Assembly (NCBI GenBank): GCA_964473645.1
Contig: CAYYPW010000003.1
Coordinates: 1-64,000, forward strand
Direction: 5' to 3'
DNA: 64,000 bases
From: HdN1 sp964473645
Lineage (GTDB): Bacteria > Pseudomonadota > Gammaproteobacteria > Pseudomonadales > Ketobacteraceae
Part shown: one piece after another, positions 45,827 through 54,867 of the stretch
Layout: every line of letters begins with the position of its first letter
How positions within the stretch are numbered: the first letter of the stretch is position 1
Program-made: the position numbers and the translations under genes
Notes under the pieces: generated by a model
Databases searched by the model: none
What the model saw: only the letters and a program-made list of their open reading frames with translations
What the model was told of the DNA's origin: nothing

Positions 45827-46599
45827 GTGCACAATTAAAATTGGAAAAACGCGGCAATATTGCGGTGTTGACCATCAGCAATCCACCGGCCAACACCTGG
45901 ACGGAAGCGACGTTGACGCAGCTTAAAGAGATCGTTACCGAGCTGAATGGTGACAAAGGTACTTACAGCCTGGTGATTACGGGCGAAGGTGAAAAATTTT
46001 TCTCCGCCGGTGCGGATCTGAACCTGTTTGCATCGGGTGATGTGGCGGTGGCGAGTAAAATGTCACGTTTGTTTGGTGACGCATTTGAAGCGCTGGCGGC
46101 TTATCGCGGTGTGTCGATTGCAGCGATTAATGGTTTTGCAATGGGGGGTGGGCTGGAATGTGCGTTGTCGTGTGATTTACGCATTGCAGAGGCGCAAGCA
46201 GTGATGGCTTTGCCCGAAGCCAAAGTGGGATTGCTACCCTGTGGTTGCGGTACGCAGAACTTGCCCTGGCTGGTCGGTGAAGGTTGGGCGAAGCGCATGA
46301 TTTTGTGCGGTGAGCAAGTGAAGGCTGACAAGGCCTTGCAGATCGGATTGGTGGAAGAGGTTGTGGAAAAAGGCCAGGCCCTGGAACGCGCGTTGGCGTT
46401 GGCAGAACAAGTGGGTAATCAAAGCCCGTCATCGGTGCGTGTTTGCAAACAATTGATCATGGCAGCACGTAGTAATCCGATGAAACAAAGTCTGCCGTTG
46501 GAGCGCGAAGAATTTGTGCGTCTGTTTGATACGCAAGATCAGAAAGAAGGCGTGAACGCTTTCTTGCAGAAACGTAAAGCGCAATGGATCAATGGCTGA
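45823..46599 (+). CDS. Enoyl-CoA hydratase (probable methacrylyl-CoA hydratase)
   Basis: 258-residue crotonase-fold protein. The oxyanion-hole motif is AAINGFAMGGGLECALSCDL, and ALPEAKVGLLPCGCGTQNLP covers the active site; the glutamate of PEAK fits the hydratase catalytic position. ATG 45823 overlaps the preceding stop in ATGA. In this operon it should add water to methacrylyl-CoA, giving 3-hydroxyisobutyryl-CoA. Confidence 0.9.
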   Translation: MSAQLKLEKRGNIAVLTISNPPANTWTEATLTQLKEIVTELNGDKGTYSLVITGEGEKFFSAGADLNLFASGDVAVASKMSRLFGDAFEALAAYRGVSIAAINGFAMGGGLECALSCDLRIAEAQAVMALPEAKVGLLPCGCGTQNLPWLVGEGWAKRMILCGEQVKADKALQIGLVEEVVEKGQALERALALAEQVGNQSPSSVRVCKQLIMAARSNPMKQSLPLEREEFVRLFDTQDQKEGVNAFLQKRKAQWING

Positions 46600-46617
46600 G
46601 CCCCTAAGGAGTCGATC

Positions 46618-47739
46618 ATGACGCAATCTGTTTTGTTTCAGGAATTGCCGGGTCGCGGTGATTTTATTATCGGCGTCGCCACGCTGAATGCAGAGAAATC
46701 GCTGAATTCGCTCAGTGTAGAAATGGTCAGTTTGTTGCGCCCTCAGCTTGAGGCGTGGCGACAGGATGCACGTGTTGCTTGCGTGTTCTTACAGGGAGCA
46801 GGGGAGAAAGCATTCTGTGCCGGTGGTGATATACGCAAGGTATATGATTCCATATTGGAGTGTGGAAATGAGCGCCCCAATGAATATGCACGTACGTTCT
46901 TTGAAAACGAATATCGTCTGGATTATCTGATCCACACTTTTGGCAAGCCCTTTATTGTTTGGGGGCACGGCATTGTGATGGGCGGCGGAATCGGATTGAT
47001 GTCAGGTGCGAGCCATCGTGTGGTGACGGAAACCGCGCGTTTGGCCATGCCTGAAATTAATATTGGGTTATTCCCGGATGTGGGGGGCACCTGGTTTTTG
47101 AATCATGCGCCTGGACGCTCTGGGCTTTTTCTCGGGCTGACGGGTGCGAACATCAATGCGGCGGACGCATTGTTCGTTGGCATGGCGGATCGTTTTATAC
47201 CGAATGCGCGTAAAACAGCTGTGCTAAATGCATTGCAAGCGGTGGAGTTTACATCTTGCAGCAAGCAGAATCACGCGTGTGTCAGTCAGGTGTTGCGTGC
47301 CAATGAAGCGCGTGAGCAATTACCGGCGAGCAAAGTGCGCGAGCATTTCGATTTGATCAACGATGTGACCGATGGCGATTCATGCACTGAGATTTGTACG
47401 CGTATTTTGGCGATTCAATCTGATGATGTTTGGTTGCAGAAAGGCATAGCCCAATTGCAGAAGGGGTGTCCGACGACGGCGCATTTGGTGTATGAACAAT
47501 TGCGTCGTGGCAAAAAGTTGTCTTTGGAGCAGGTATTCCAGATGGAATTGATCATGTCGCTGCAGTGTTCACGACATGGCGATTTTGCCGAGGGCGTGCG
47601 CGCATTGCTGGTGGACAAGGATGGATCTCCCAAGTGGCGTTATAACTCTGTGGCTGAGGTGCCGTCGGCATGGGTTGATGAGCATTTCGCTGCGCCATGG
47701 GGTGAAAGCGCGAATCCGCTGGCAAATATCGGGCGCTGA
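46618..47739 (+). CDS. 3-hydroxyisobutyryl-CoA hydrolase
   Basis: 373-residue crotonase-superfamily protein of the long HIBYL-CoA hydrolase type. Motifs are FCAGGDIRKVYDS, WGHGIVMGGGIGLMSGASHR and MPEINIGLFPDVGGTWFL. It releases free 3-hydroxyisobutyrate from its CoA ester, avoiding build-up of toxic methacrylyl-CoA. AAGGAG precedes ATG 46618, and the gap to the hydratase is 18 bases. Repeat element C lies 53 bases after its stop. Confidence 0.93.
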   Translation: MTQSVLFQELPGRGDFIIGVATLNAEKSLNSLSVEMVSLLRPQLEAWRQDARVACVFLQGAGEKAFCAGGDIRKVYDSILECGNERPNEYARTFFENEYRLDYLIHTFGKPFIVWGHGIVMGGGIGLMSGASHRVVTETARLAMPEINIGLFPDVGGTWFLNHAPGRSGLFLGLTGANINAADALFVGMADRFIPNARKTAVLNALQAVEFTSCSKQNHACVSQVLRANEAREQLPASKVREHFDLINDVTDGDSCTEICTRILAIQSDDVWLQKGIAQLQKGCPTTAHLVYEQLRRGKKLSLEQVFQMELIMSLQCSRHGDFAEGVRALLVDKDGSPKWRYNSVAEVPSAWVDEHFAAPWGESANPLANIGR

Positions 47740-47792
47740 TTCTATTAGCGAGTCTTGATATTAAACATAAATGTACTTAAAGATTCATTGTG

Positions 47793-47914
47793 AGGGCTTG
47801 TTGGTATTTGGTTTATGGAAACGCCGTGAATACGTCCTTGTAGGCTCGACGCAGCTGGGCGCCCCCCGCCATCCCTGCCGGCGACGTTCCATAAACCAAA
47901 TACCAACAAGCCCT
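47793..47914 (+). repeat. Core-and-stem palindromic element, copy C
   Basis: A perfect 28-bp inverted repeat (47793-47820 with 47887-47914, outer end AGGGCTTGTTGG, inner end TTTATGGAA) frames a 66-base core (47821-47886). The core shares GTAGGCTCGACGC and GGCGCCCCCCG with copy A, with about seven differences over 66 bases. The arms are a different sequence from copies A and B. It lies inside the valine operon between the hydrolase gene and mmsB. Confidence 0.92.
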
Positions 47915-48009
47915 TTGCGAAGTCTCAGTGGTACGTATCTGTGATTACTCGGTAAAAACAATAAAACGCCGTAAAAATTCGGCAAGTAGACCATAAAAGG
48001 TGAGCGCAT

Positions 48010-48897
48010 ATGGCAACAATCGGTTTTATCGGCGTAGGCAATATGGGCGGCCCGATGGCGGTGAATCTCGTCAAAGCGGGACACCGAGTACAAGTATTTG
48101 ACTTGTCTGAAGTGCTGGTCGGCGAGGTGGTGGCCAAAGGCGCATTTCCGGCGGAGACACCGGAGGCTGCAGTGGTGAATGCTGATTTTGTCATTAGCAT
48201 GCTGCCGTCTGGGGAAATTGTAGAATCACTTTATATTCACCAAGGTAAATTGTTGGATGTAATTCCGGCGGGTGCGCTGATTATGGATTGTTCCACCGTG
48301 GCGCCGCATAACGCGAAGGCTGTGGCGCAAGCAGCGGCAGATCGAGGGCTGGATGCCATTGATGCACCGGTATCAGGGGGTGTCGCAGGTGCAGCAGCAG
48401 GCACGCTAACGTTTATTGTGGGTGGCAGTGTCGTCGCTTTTGAGCGTGCCAAACCCATCTTGCTGAGCATGGGCAAAAATGTGTTTCATGCGGGCGAGAG
48501 TGGGGCAGGGCAGGTGGCCAAGATCTGCAATAACATGCTTCTGGCGATCCATATGATTGGGACTGCGGAAGCTTTGCAATTGGGCGTAGATAATGGGCTC
48601 GACCCCACCGTATTGTCTGACATCATGTTGAAGAGTTCCGGGCGTAACTGGTCACTGGAACTTTACAATCCCTACCCCGGGGTGATGGAAAATGTACCTG
48701 CCTCGCGTGAGTATAGCGGTGGCTTTCAGGTAGATTTGATGAATAAAGATCTGGGGCTAGCCATGGAAGCAGTGATTAAAAGCAAATCGGCCGCCCCCAT
48801 GGGAAGCCTTGCGAAAAGTTTGTACGCGACCCATGCTCGTCATGGAAACGGCAAGCTGGATTTCTCAAGCATTCAACGTTTTTTCAAGAAATCGTAA
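48010..48897 (+). CDS. mmsB: 3-hydroxyisobutyrate dehydrogenase
   Basis: 295 residues of the beta-hydroxyacid dehydrogenase family: NAD motif IGFIGVGNMGGPMAVNLVKA, substrate motif DAPVSGGVAGAAAGTLTF and catalytic lysine in GQVAKICNNMLL. It oxidises 3-hydroxyisobutyrate to methylmalonate semialdehyde, the MmsA substrate. The 270-base gap before it contains repeat copy C, so it may have its own promoter or be reached by read-through. Confidence 0.95.
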   Translation: MATIGFIGVGNMGGPMAVNLVKAGHRVQVFDLSEVLVGEVVAKGAFPAETPEAAVVNADFVISMLPSGEIVESLYIHQGKLLDVIPAGALIMDCSTVAPHNAKAVAQAAADRGLDAIDAPVSGGVAGAAAGTLTFIVGGSVVAFERAKPILLSMGKNVFHAGESGAGQVAKICNNMLLAIHMIGTAEALQLGVDNGLDPTVLSDIMLKSSGRNWSLELYNPYPGVMENVPASREYSGGFQVDLMNKDLGLAMEAVIKSKSAAPMGSLAKSLYATHARHGNGKLDFSSIQRFFKKS

Positions 48898-48922
48898 GCT
48901 TGCATCTTTCCAGAAAAAGCTT

Positions 48923-48961
48923 GTGTGCGCCGTCGAGCAGCGATTGCAACGACGAGCACAC
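48923..48961. terminator. Hairpin between convergent mmsB and molybdopterin gene
   Basis: GTGTGC (48923-48928) plus CGTCG pair with CGACG plus GCACAC (48956-48961), interrupted by a small GC/A bulge. It sits between two converging genes and may end both transcripts. No U-tract. Confidence 0.5.
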
Positions 48962-48967
48962 GGGCCT

Positions 48968-51262
48968 TTATACCGAGATTCTTTCCAATTTGGCAGGTAC
49001 AAATTTGTGCCACGGCGTACCGGCTAGAAAGTCGCGTTGCGTGCAGTCGGTCAGCTCATTTGGTGCGACACCTTTCTTGACGGCATCTCCTTTGCTGTTG
49101 CTGTATTCCAACCCTTGACCATTGGGCAATGAAATATTGCCTGGTTGCATCATGTCTGAAATTTCTGCGGGTACCTCGACACTGCCGCGCCGAGTGGTGA
49201 GGCGCAGCATATCCCCTTCGTTACAACCAAGTTTTTCGGCGTCCTGCATGCTGATGCGCAAGGTGCCATAGCGACCACGTTTGTGCCAACTGGCATCGCG
49301 AACGGCAGTGTTGCTGGTGTCGCTGCGACGCTCGCCGGCCGCAAGAATAAATGGAAATTCAGTGTCGTAGGGTGGTTGCTCGTGTACCAATTTGGCCAGT
49401 TCGGGTAGTAGTTCAGGAATATGCAGATTGATGCGATGATCCGCCATCGTGATGGCGCGCCAACTATCTTCGTAGGTGGAATCCGCAAATACAACCCCTG
49501 ATGGATTATCTAACAAAGCCTGGAACATTCGATCGGCAGCCAATGGGGGTAAACCTTTAAAGCCTGCACGCGCTGCCGTCTGGCGATTGCCCATGACATG
49601 CAATTGGCAGATAGCCCAAACCGCTGCGGCAGACGCCATCCCAGCGGGTAACGTTGGGCCCAGGGTGCGATAGAGAATGACCGGCGCATATTTCATGATT
49701 TTGGGGCTAACCGCCGCCGCAGCGAAAAAGCTGGCCGCAAACGCTTTGCGGCCGAGTTTCGCGGCCCAACGCAATGGTAAGTAGTCAGTATCTGTTAATT
49801 CACCCAGAGCTTCGAGCAGGCGGGCGTGGATTTCTGCTTCAGGTAGCGTGCCGGGTAGGGGATCGAATAACGGTGCGCGTAAGTGGAAGGCATTGCGCGG
49901 GAATTCCAGGTTGAAAAAAGTGGCTTCGGCTTTTTCGAATTGGCTAGCGGCAGGTAATACGTAATCCGCTTGTCGTGCGGTTTCGGTCATGGCGACGTCG
50001 ATGACTACCGAAAGTTCAAGGGCGCGCAGTGCTTCACGCATGCGTTGACTATCGGCCAGGGAATGCACAGGATTGCCACTTTCAATCAACATGGCGCGAT
50101 AACGCTTGGGGTGATCGGTGAGAATCTCTTCCGGAATCACATTACACGGAATCAAACCGATGATGATTTTGGCATCGGCTACCGGACTGCGTTTTTCCGT
50201 ACGTGGCCCTGACTTTTTCTTGCTGACGCTGGTTTCCCCTTTGCTTGCTTTGGAAAGCGACAGAAACGGTACAAACGCGTTGTTAGTACCGCTGCGTCCG
50301 TAGTGGCCAGTGAGTACCCAGATCAAACGATGCAGATAGCTGCCCAAGGTTGAGTGGACCGTCATCTGCATGCCCAGATCTTCAAGCGTGGCGACACTTT
50401 TGGCGCGGGCAATGCGTTGTGCGGCGGCGCGAAGCTGATCTTCGGCAACACCGCAGATCGCAGCGAAATGCGATATCGGAATATTTTTCAGTTCGTTGGC
50501 AATTTGCTCAAAGCCACGGGTATGCGCGCTTAGCCACGCATTGGCAATTAAATTCTCTTGCACGAGAATACCCACCAATGCCGCGAGGCACCAGGCGTCA
50601 GTACCCGGTTTGATTTGCAGGTGATAATCCGCCAAGGCAGCGGTTTCGCTACGGCGCGGATCGATCACTATCATTGAGCGGTTCGGATCTTTGGCAAGGG
50701 CGTTCAGCAGCATCCGGCTACGCGCGAATCCGTGCGACTGCCAAGGATTTTTACCGATGAATAACGCCACTTCGCAGTGTTCAAAATCACCGTGCACGCC
50801 GGTGCCGAACATTTTGCCCTGCACCCAGAATTCGCCTGTTTTTTCTTGGGCGAGTGCGTTGGAGCGGTATTTGACGCCCAGCGCTTTGAGTGTGGCATCA
50901 CCGTAGGCGCCACCCAAATGGTTACCCTGTCCGCCACCGCCGTAATAGAGAATGCTTTCACCACCGTATTTGGCTTTGATGGTTTTGAATTTTTCAGCCA
51001 CTTCACGAATGGCGGTGTCCCACGAAATCGCTTCGTAGCTACCGTCGGGTCGGCGCCGCATGGGCGACGTTAGACGGTCGGCGCCGTTTTGGTAGTAGTT
51101 CATGCGCTGGGATTTTTCGCAGACGTAGCCATGCGAGGTGGGGTGGTCGTCATCGCCACGCATTTTGATGATGCGACGTCCCTCGGTTTGCACTTCGAGT
51201 CCGCAGTTTAAACTGCACAGGATACACGCGGTTTTCTTCCAGGGTTGATCGGCGGAGCTCAT
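48968..51262 (-). CDS. Molybdopterin-dependent oxidoreductase
   Basis: 764-residue protein of the DMSO-reductase superfamily. The N-terminus has the [4Fe-4S] ligands C13, C16, C20 and C48 (CILCSLNC and YVCEKSQR). Cofactor-binding segments include LFIGKNPWQSHGFARSR, DPRRSETAALADYHLQIKPG and VIDVAMTETARQADYVLPAA. The C-terminal molydop-binding domain has ILAAGERRSDTSNTAVRD. No twin-arginine signal is present, so it should be cytoplasmic. No partner electron-transfer gene is adjacent. The usual Mo-ligand Cys, Sec or Ser is not evident (segment SNALAQEKTGEFWVQ). Divergent from an HxlR regulator. The substrate is unknown. Confidence 0.88.
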   Translation of the reverse strand: MSSADQPWKKTACILCSLNCGLEVQTEGRRIIKMRGDDDHPTSHGYVCEKSQRMNYYQNGADRLTSPMRRRPDGSYEAISWDTAIREVAEKFKTIKAKYGGESILYYGGGGQGNHLGGAYGDATLKALGVKYRSNALAQEKTGEFWVQGKMFGTGVHGDFEHCEVALFIGKNPWQSHGFARSRMLLNALAKDPNRSMIVIDPRRSETAALADYHLQIKPGTDAWCLAALVGILVQENLIANAWLSAHTRGFEQIANELKNIPISHFAAICGVAEDQLRAAAQRIARAKSVATLEDLGMQMTVHSTLGSYLHRLIWVLTGHYGRSGTNNAFVPFLSLSKASKGETSVSKKKSGPRTEKRSPVADAKIIIGLIPCNVIPEEILTDHPKRYRAMLIESGNPVHSLADSQRMREALRALELSVVIDVAMTETARQADYVLPAASQFEKAEATFFNLEFPRNAFHLRAPLFDPLPGTLPEAEIHARLLEALGELTDTDYLPLRWAAKLGRKAFAASFFAAAAVSPKIMKYAPVILYRTLGPTLPAGMASAAAVWAICQLHVMGNRQTAARAGFKGLPPLAADRMFQALLDNPSGVVFADSTYEDSWRAITMADHRINLHIPELLPELAKLVHEQPPYDTEFPFILAAGERRSDTSNTAVRDASWHKRGRYGTLRISMQDAEKLGCNEGDMLRLTTRRGSVEVPAEISDMMQPGNISLPNGQGLEYSNSKGDAVKKGVAPNELTDCTQRDFLAGTPWHKFVPAKLERISV

Positions 51263-51342
51263 GGCTTTCTCCCGAAGGCGTTTAGGGTGGCAAGAGGCAG
51301 GCGACGCGAGATGAAAGGCCTGCTAGGCTTGTATTCAAGATA

Positions 51343-51359
51343 AGTTCCAAAAAGGAACT
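51343..51359. promoter_or_regulatory. Perfect 17-bp palindrome, candidate HxlR operator
   Basis: AGTTCC-AAAAA-GGAACT lies between the divergent molybdopterin oxidoreductase and HxlR genes, 57 bases before the HxlR start. The symmetry and length suit a dimeric winged-helix regulator acting on both promoters. Assignment is by position only. Confidence 0.55.
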
Positions 51360-51415
51360 CGTCAACCGGTTTTTGAGTGCGTAGAATGCAGCTCAGTGTT
51401 CAGGCGAGGTGTTGA

Positions 51416-51886
51416 ATGAAATGGCAAGAGGTGGGTGAGCAGCCGTGCTCCATTGCGCGCAGCTTGGCGATTGTGGGCGATCGCTGGACGCTGATGGTAT
51501 TGCGGTGTGCCTTTCTGGGGACGCGTCGTTTTGATGATTTCCAGTCGATGCTGGGGGTGACCCGGCATGTGCTGGCCGATCGTCTCAAGCGCTTGGTTGA
51601 GGCGGATGTGCTCAAGAAAGTGCCTTATCATGACCGTCAGGAGCGCTTTGAGTATCGCCTGACGGAGAAGGGGCGCGACCTATACCCGGTGCTGTTGGCG
51701 CTGGTTGGCTGGGGCGACAAATGGCTGGATGGCGGCATGGGGCCGCCATTGCAGTACCATCATCACAAATGCGGCAAGCTCTTTACACCTACCATGACCT
51801 GCTCGGAATGCGGTGAACCAGTGAATCCGCGTGAAGTCACGCCGATGGCGGGGCCTGGGTTGTCACCGGGGCGGTCGTCGGGCTAG
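51416..51886 (+). CDS. HxlR family transcriptional regulator
   Basis: 156 residues. The HxlR winged-helix (about 10-105) reads CSIARSLAIVGDRWTLMVLR, FDDFQSMLGVTRHVLADRLK and VPYHDRQERFEYRLTEKGRD. C-terminal Cys/His pairs (HHHKCGK, CSECGEP) look like a small zinc ribbon. Members often respond to aldehydes or redox-active compounds through cysteine; C11 is the candidate sensing residue. It probably controls the divergent molybdopterin enzyme. Confidence 0.9.
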   Translation: MKWQEVGEQPCSIARSLAIVGDRWTLMVLRCAFLGTRRFDDFQSMLGVTRHVLADRLKRLVEADVLKKVPYHDRQERFEYRLTEKGRDLYPVLLALVGWGDKWLDGGMGPPLQYHHHKCGKLFTPTMTCSECGEPVNPREVTPMAGPGLSPGRSSG

Positions 51887-51919
51887 ACCGCCTTTTTTGA
51901 TTGGTGCATAACGCTTTTA

Positions 51920-54694
51920 CTAGGCGGCCATAAGCACGGGTAGTGACACTTTTATAAATGCATGACCCGGCAGGTGAATTTCCAATGCAAACGGTCGAAA
52001 GTCTTGACCTTTTGATTGTGTATCGGTGAAACGTACGTGGACGTCTCCGCCGTGGGCACGTAGAAATTGTCGTACTGCATCCATCCCGACACCGCGCCCG
52101 GAAATATTCGATACCGCCTGCGCAGTGGATAAGCCCGAATTGAAAATCAATTCTGCGGCAGATTCGTCATCAAGGGCGGCGAGATCATTGATCAATCCAT
52201 TTTCGAGTGCTTTTTGGCGGATTTTACCCAAGGCAAGCCCGCGACCGTCGTCTTGGAATTGAATCACCAAATGATCGCCAGACAACGATGCCTGGAGAGA
52301 AATGGTGCCATATTTTGGCTTACCAGCCTGTTCACGCTCGGCGGCGGCTTCTATGCCGTGATCCATCGCGTTGCGGAACATATGCATGAATACATCTTTC
52401 ATCGCGGCAGCCAGTGGCCCGTGCACGCGTAAATGATCGGTGTCGAGCTGTACTTGTGGTGCCGCTTTGCCTAGTTCATCCGCCAACGCGGGAAGGGCTT
52501 TGACGATACCATCGAGAATATTAGCGACCGGCTCAGCATCAACCGCCTGTAATAATGTGTTCAAATGAACAATGGCGGGAACCGCTTGTTCATGATGTGA
52601 AACCGCGTGAGTGGTGGTGGCGACAATAGTGTCAAACAAGGTTTTCTCAATGAATTTCCCTTGCGTGGCGTCTGCGAACTTGCTGAGTTTGGTTTCGTAT
52701 ACCTGTTTGTATTTTGCGACACAATCACCTGCTCTGTGCAGTTCATTGAGCAAGCCTTCCTTGTCCCATTCTGCTTCCTGTCTGCGCCGCAATGTATCGT
52801 AAGTGTTTTCGGCTTCGTGTACGGCATCCGTCAAATAGCGGAAACCATAGGTACGGGCATTGCCTTTGATCGTGTGCATATTGCGGAATAAAGTCGCCAA
52901 GACATCGACATTAAATTGTTCCGTGTCCTGTATCAGATTCTCGTTCTGTTCGATAAACGATTCTGAGGATTTGATGAATTCGTCGAATTTGCGCTGATTG
53001 ATGGCAAGGATTTGACCGATGATTTCCAATTCCTGGCGCTGGTTTTCGGCTTCGATCTGCAAGGCGCGTAATTCTGTGACGTCGCGTACAGTCACCATGA
53101 TCTTTTGTATGCAGTTGTCGTCAATGATAATGGCCCAGTCAAGATCAAGAATCTTGTTGCCCAGACAGAATTCATTGACCAACAGATGACTGTTGAATTC
53201 GTACATCATGGGATCTTCGCCCAACATGGCAAGCACGGCGTTTTCCACCTGATTGATCTGGTCGGCACCCAAGCGCGCGCCCTCGAATAGTACTTTCATG
53301 AAATGCGCGCCAGCGATGGGTCTGATATCGAGTATGCGTTCGAGATACGATGAATATTCTGGGTGAACGGTTCCATCCAATGTGATGGTAAAAATGCCCT
53401 GTTGCATATTCTGCAACATGCTGTTGATATCGTTGGTTTTCTGACGTAATTGCGCGGTGCGATCCAACACCTTTTGTTCGAGGGTGCGGTTTTGCTCCTC
53501 GATGACCTTGAGCATTTGAATGTTTTTGATCGTCACCACGGTCAAGCGTGCGAGGGTGAGGGCGAATTCTTCGTCTTCGGGTTTGAATTGTGCAGCCGCG
53601 ACATCACCTGAAAAATTCATGACTCCAAACACGCCGTCATTATCCATCATGGGCACGCAGAGTAATGCTTTAGGGGGCTCGCTAACGGCAGTCGCAACGA
53701 AGTCCGTGGCTTTGCTCGTGTCTGGAACAAACAAGGTTTTACCTGACTGTGCTACTTTGCCGGCCACCCCTTCACCAAACTGGAAATTTCTCGGGGTATG
53801 GAGTGTGCCAATGGTGTCTTGCATTCCCTCTGGGAAAAACGCGCTGATTTCTAATGTTTTTCCTTTGGCGAGATAAATAGAACCAAATTGCAAACAGGTA
53901 TGTTCGTTGATGACTTTTAACACTGTTTCCAATGCCAGGGTTTGATCATGAATACCCGCCAAGGTCTCCCCTGTGGTATTGATAACATGTAGATCTTCAA
54001 TTTTCTTACGGATGGCGTTACGCATTTCCGAAAAACTCGTCGCCAATGCACCAATCTCATCATTGCGACCGGTATCAATCGGGTAGTCGAGATTTCCGCG
54101 GGCCAGTTGGTCGGCGCTGGTTTCCAGCCGTTTGAGGGGGGCTGCTACAAATCTGCGCGCACTCGCCCAGACCATCAGCCCCATGATTAGAATCAATGTG
54201 ATGGCGAAAGCGCCGATCAGGATAGACGTTTCTTTGATTTGTTTTTGTACTTTGGCTCGCGATGTCAGTATTCGCACCTCGCCGATAGCGGCGCCTTCCC
54301 GTTCAACGTTTGCGGTATTGATTAACAGGCCCAACGTTTCTTTTTGCGCCACAATATCGGCGTATTCGAGATCTTTCAGTGAATCTTTGAAATCCTTGGC
54401 AGTGGTTTTGCCTGTTTCTGAAGAGATGACTTCAATACCCACCACATCTTCATCCAACAGAATGGCATTAACCACCCCGGCGACTGCTTGTTCGTCAAAG
54501 TTCCAAATAGGTTCACCTAAGGCAATGGCTGCAATGCCCGCGACACTTTTGGCTTTGGTTTCAAGATCCGCTGTGGTTTGCTGGTAATGTCGAAAACCAA
54601 TCATGAGCGAAAATATCAATAGCCCCACGACAATGACGGATAATACCAATGCATTCAGAAGACGAATGATGCTTGATTGGGCCTGTTTTTTCAT
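51920..54694 (-). CDS. Membrane HAMP-GAF-PAS sensor with Hpt and CheA-like ATPase
   Basis: 924 residues from ATG 54694 (AGGAGC upstream). Two transmembrane helices (about 9-30 and 163-185) flank a periplasmic sensor with EPIWNFDEQAV. HAMP, GAF and PAS-like domains and a coiled coil follow. An Hpt domain has H607 in NMHTIKGNARTYGF. A CheA-type ATPase has HMFRNAMDHGIE, DDGRGL and ISGRGVGMDAVRQF. I see no CheW-like P5 domain, no P2 and no receiver, so it is a CheA-like kinase outside the chemotaxis array type. It follows a porin and two solute-binding proteins on the same strand. Confidence 0.88.
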   Translation of the reverse strand: MKKQAQSSIIRLLNALVLSVIVVGLLIFSLMIGFRHYQQTTADLETKAKSVAGIAAIALGEPIWNFDEQAVAGVVNAILLDEDVVGIEVISSETGKTTAKDFKDSLKDLEYADIVAQKETLGLLINTANVEREGAAIGEVRILTSRAKVQKQIKETSILIGAFAITLILIMGLMVWASARRFVAAPLKRLETSADQLARGNLDYPIDTGRNDEIGALATSFSEMRNAIRKKIEDLHVINTTGETLAGIHDQTLALETVLKVINEHTCLQFGSIYLAKGKTLEISAFFPEGMQDTIGTLHTPRNFQFGEGVAGKVAQSGKTLFVPDTSKATDFVATAVSEPPKALLCVPMMDNDGVFGVMNFSGDVAAAQFKPEDEEFALTLARLTVVTIKNIQMLKVIEEQNRTLEQKVLDRTAQLRQKTNDINSMLQNMQQGIFTITLDGTVHPEYSSYLERILDIRPIAGAHFMKVLFEGARLGADQINQVENAVLAMLGEDPMMYEFNSHLLVNEFCLGNKILDLDWAIIIDDNCIQKIMVTVRDVTELRALQIEAENQRQELEIIGQILAINQRKFDEFIKSSESFIEQNENLIQDTEQFNVDVLATLFRNMHTIKGNARTYGFRYLTDAVHEAENTYDTLRRRQEAEWDKEGLLNELHRAGDCVAKYKQVYETKLSKFADATQGKFIEKTLFDTIVATTTHAVSHHEQAVPAIVHLNTLLQAVDAEPVANILDGIVKALPALADELGKAAPQVQLDTDHLRVHGPLAAAMKDVFMHMFRNAMDHGIEAAAEREQAGKPKYGTISLQASLSGDHLVIQFQDDGRGLALGKIRQKALENGLINDLAALDDESAAELIFNSGLSTAQAVSNISGRGVGMDAVRQFLRAHGGDVHVRFTDTQSKGQDFRPFALEIHLPGHAFIKVSLPVLMAA

Positions 54695-54795
54695 AGGCGC
54701 TCCTGTGCCTGCCAAAGGGTAGCGTGTGTGATATTGTGTGGGTGGTTATCGGATTTTTTGTAAGCTGTGCCTGTGAAGGGCGGGTTGCACCCCAC

Positions 54796-54850
54796 AGGCA
54801 CAGCGTTACAACAGACTAACGTTACAAAAGGCACAGCGTTACAACAGACT
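54796..54850. repeat. Exact 22-base direct repeat, period 33
   Basis: AGGCACAGCGTTACAACAGA plus CT occurs at 54796-54817 and 54829-54850. It sits between the CheA-like gene and the family 3 binding-protein gene. A CGTTACAA word also recurs between the copies. Confidence 0.8.
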
Positions 54851-54867
54851 CAGAGCTGGTGGCGTGG

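Noticed and set aside
47785..48093. 102-codon minus-strand open frame over repeat copy C
   Set aside because: It reads antisense through the palindrome and into mmsB, with no domain and no start signals.
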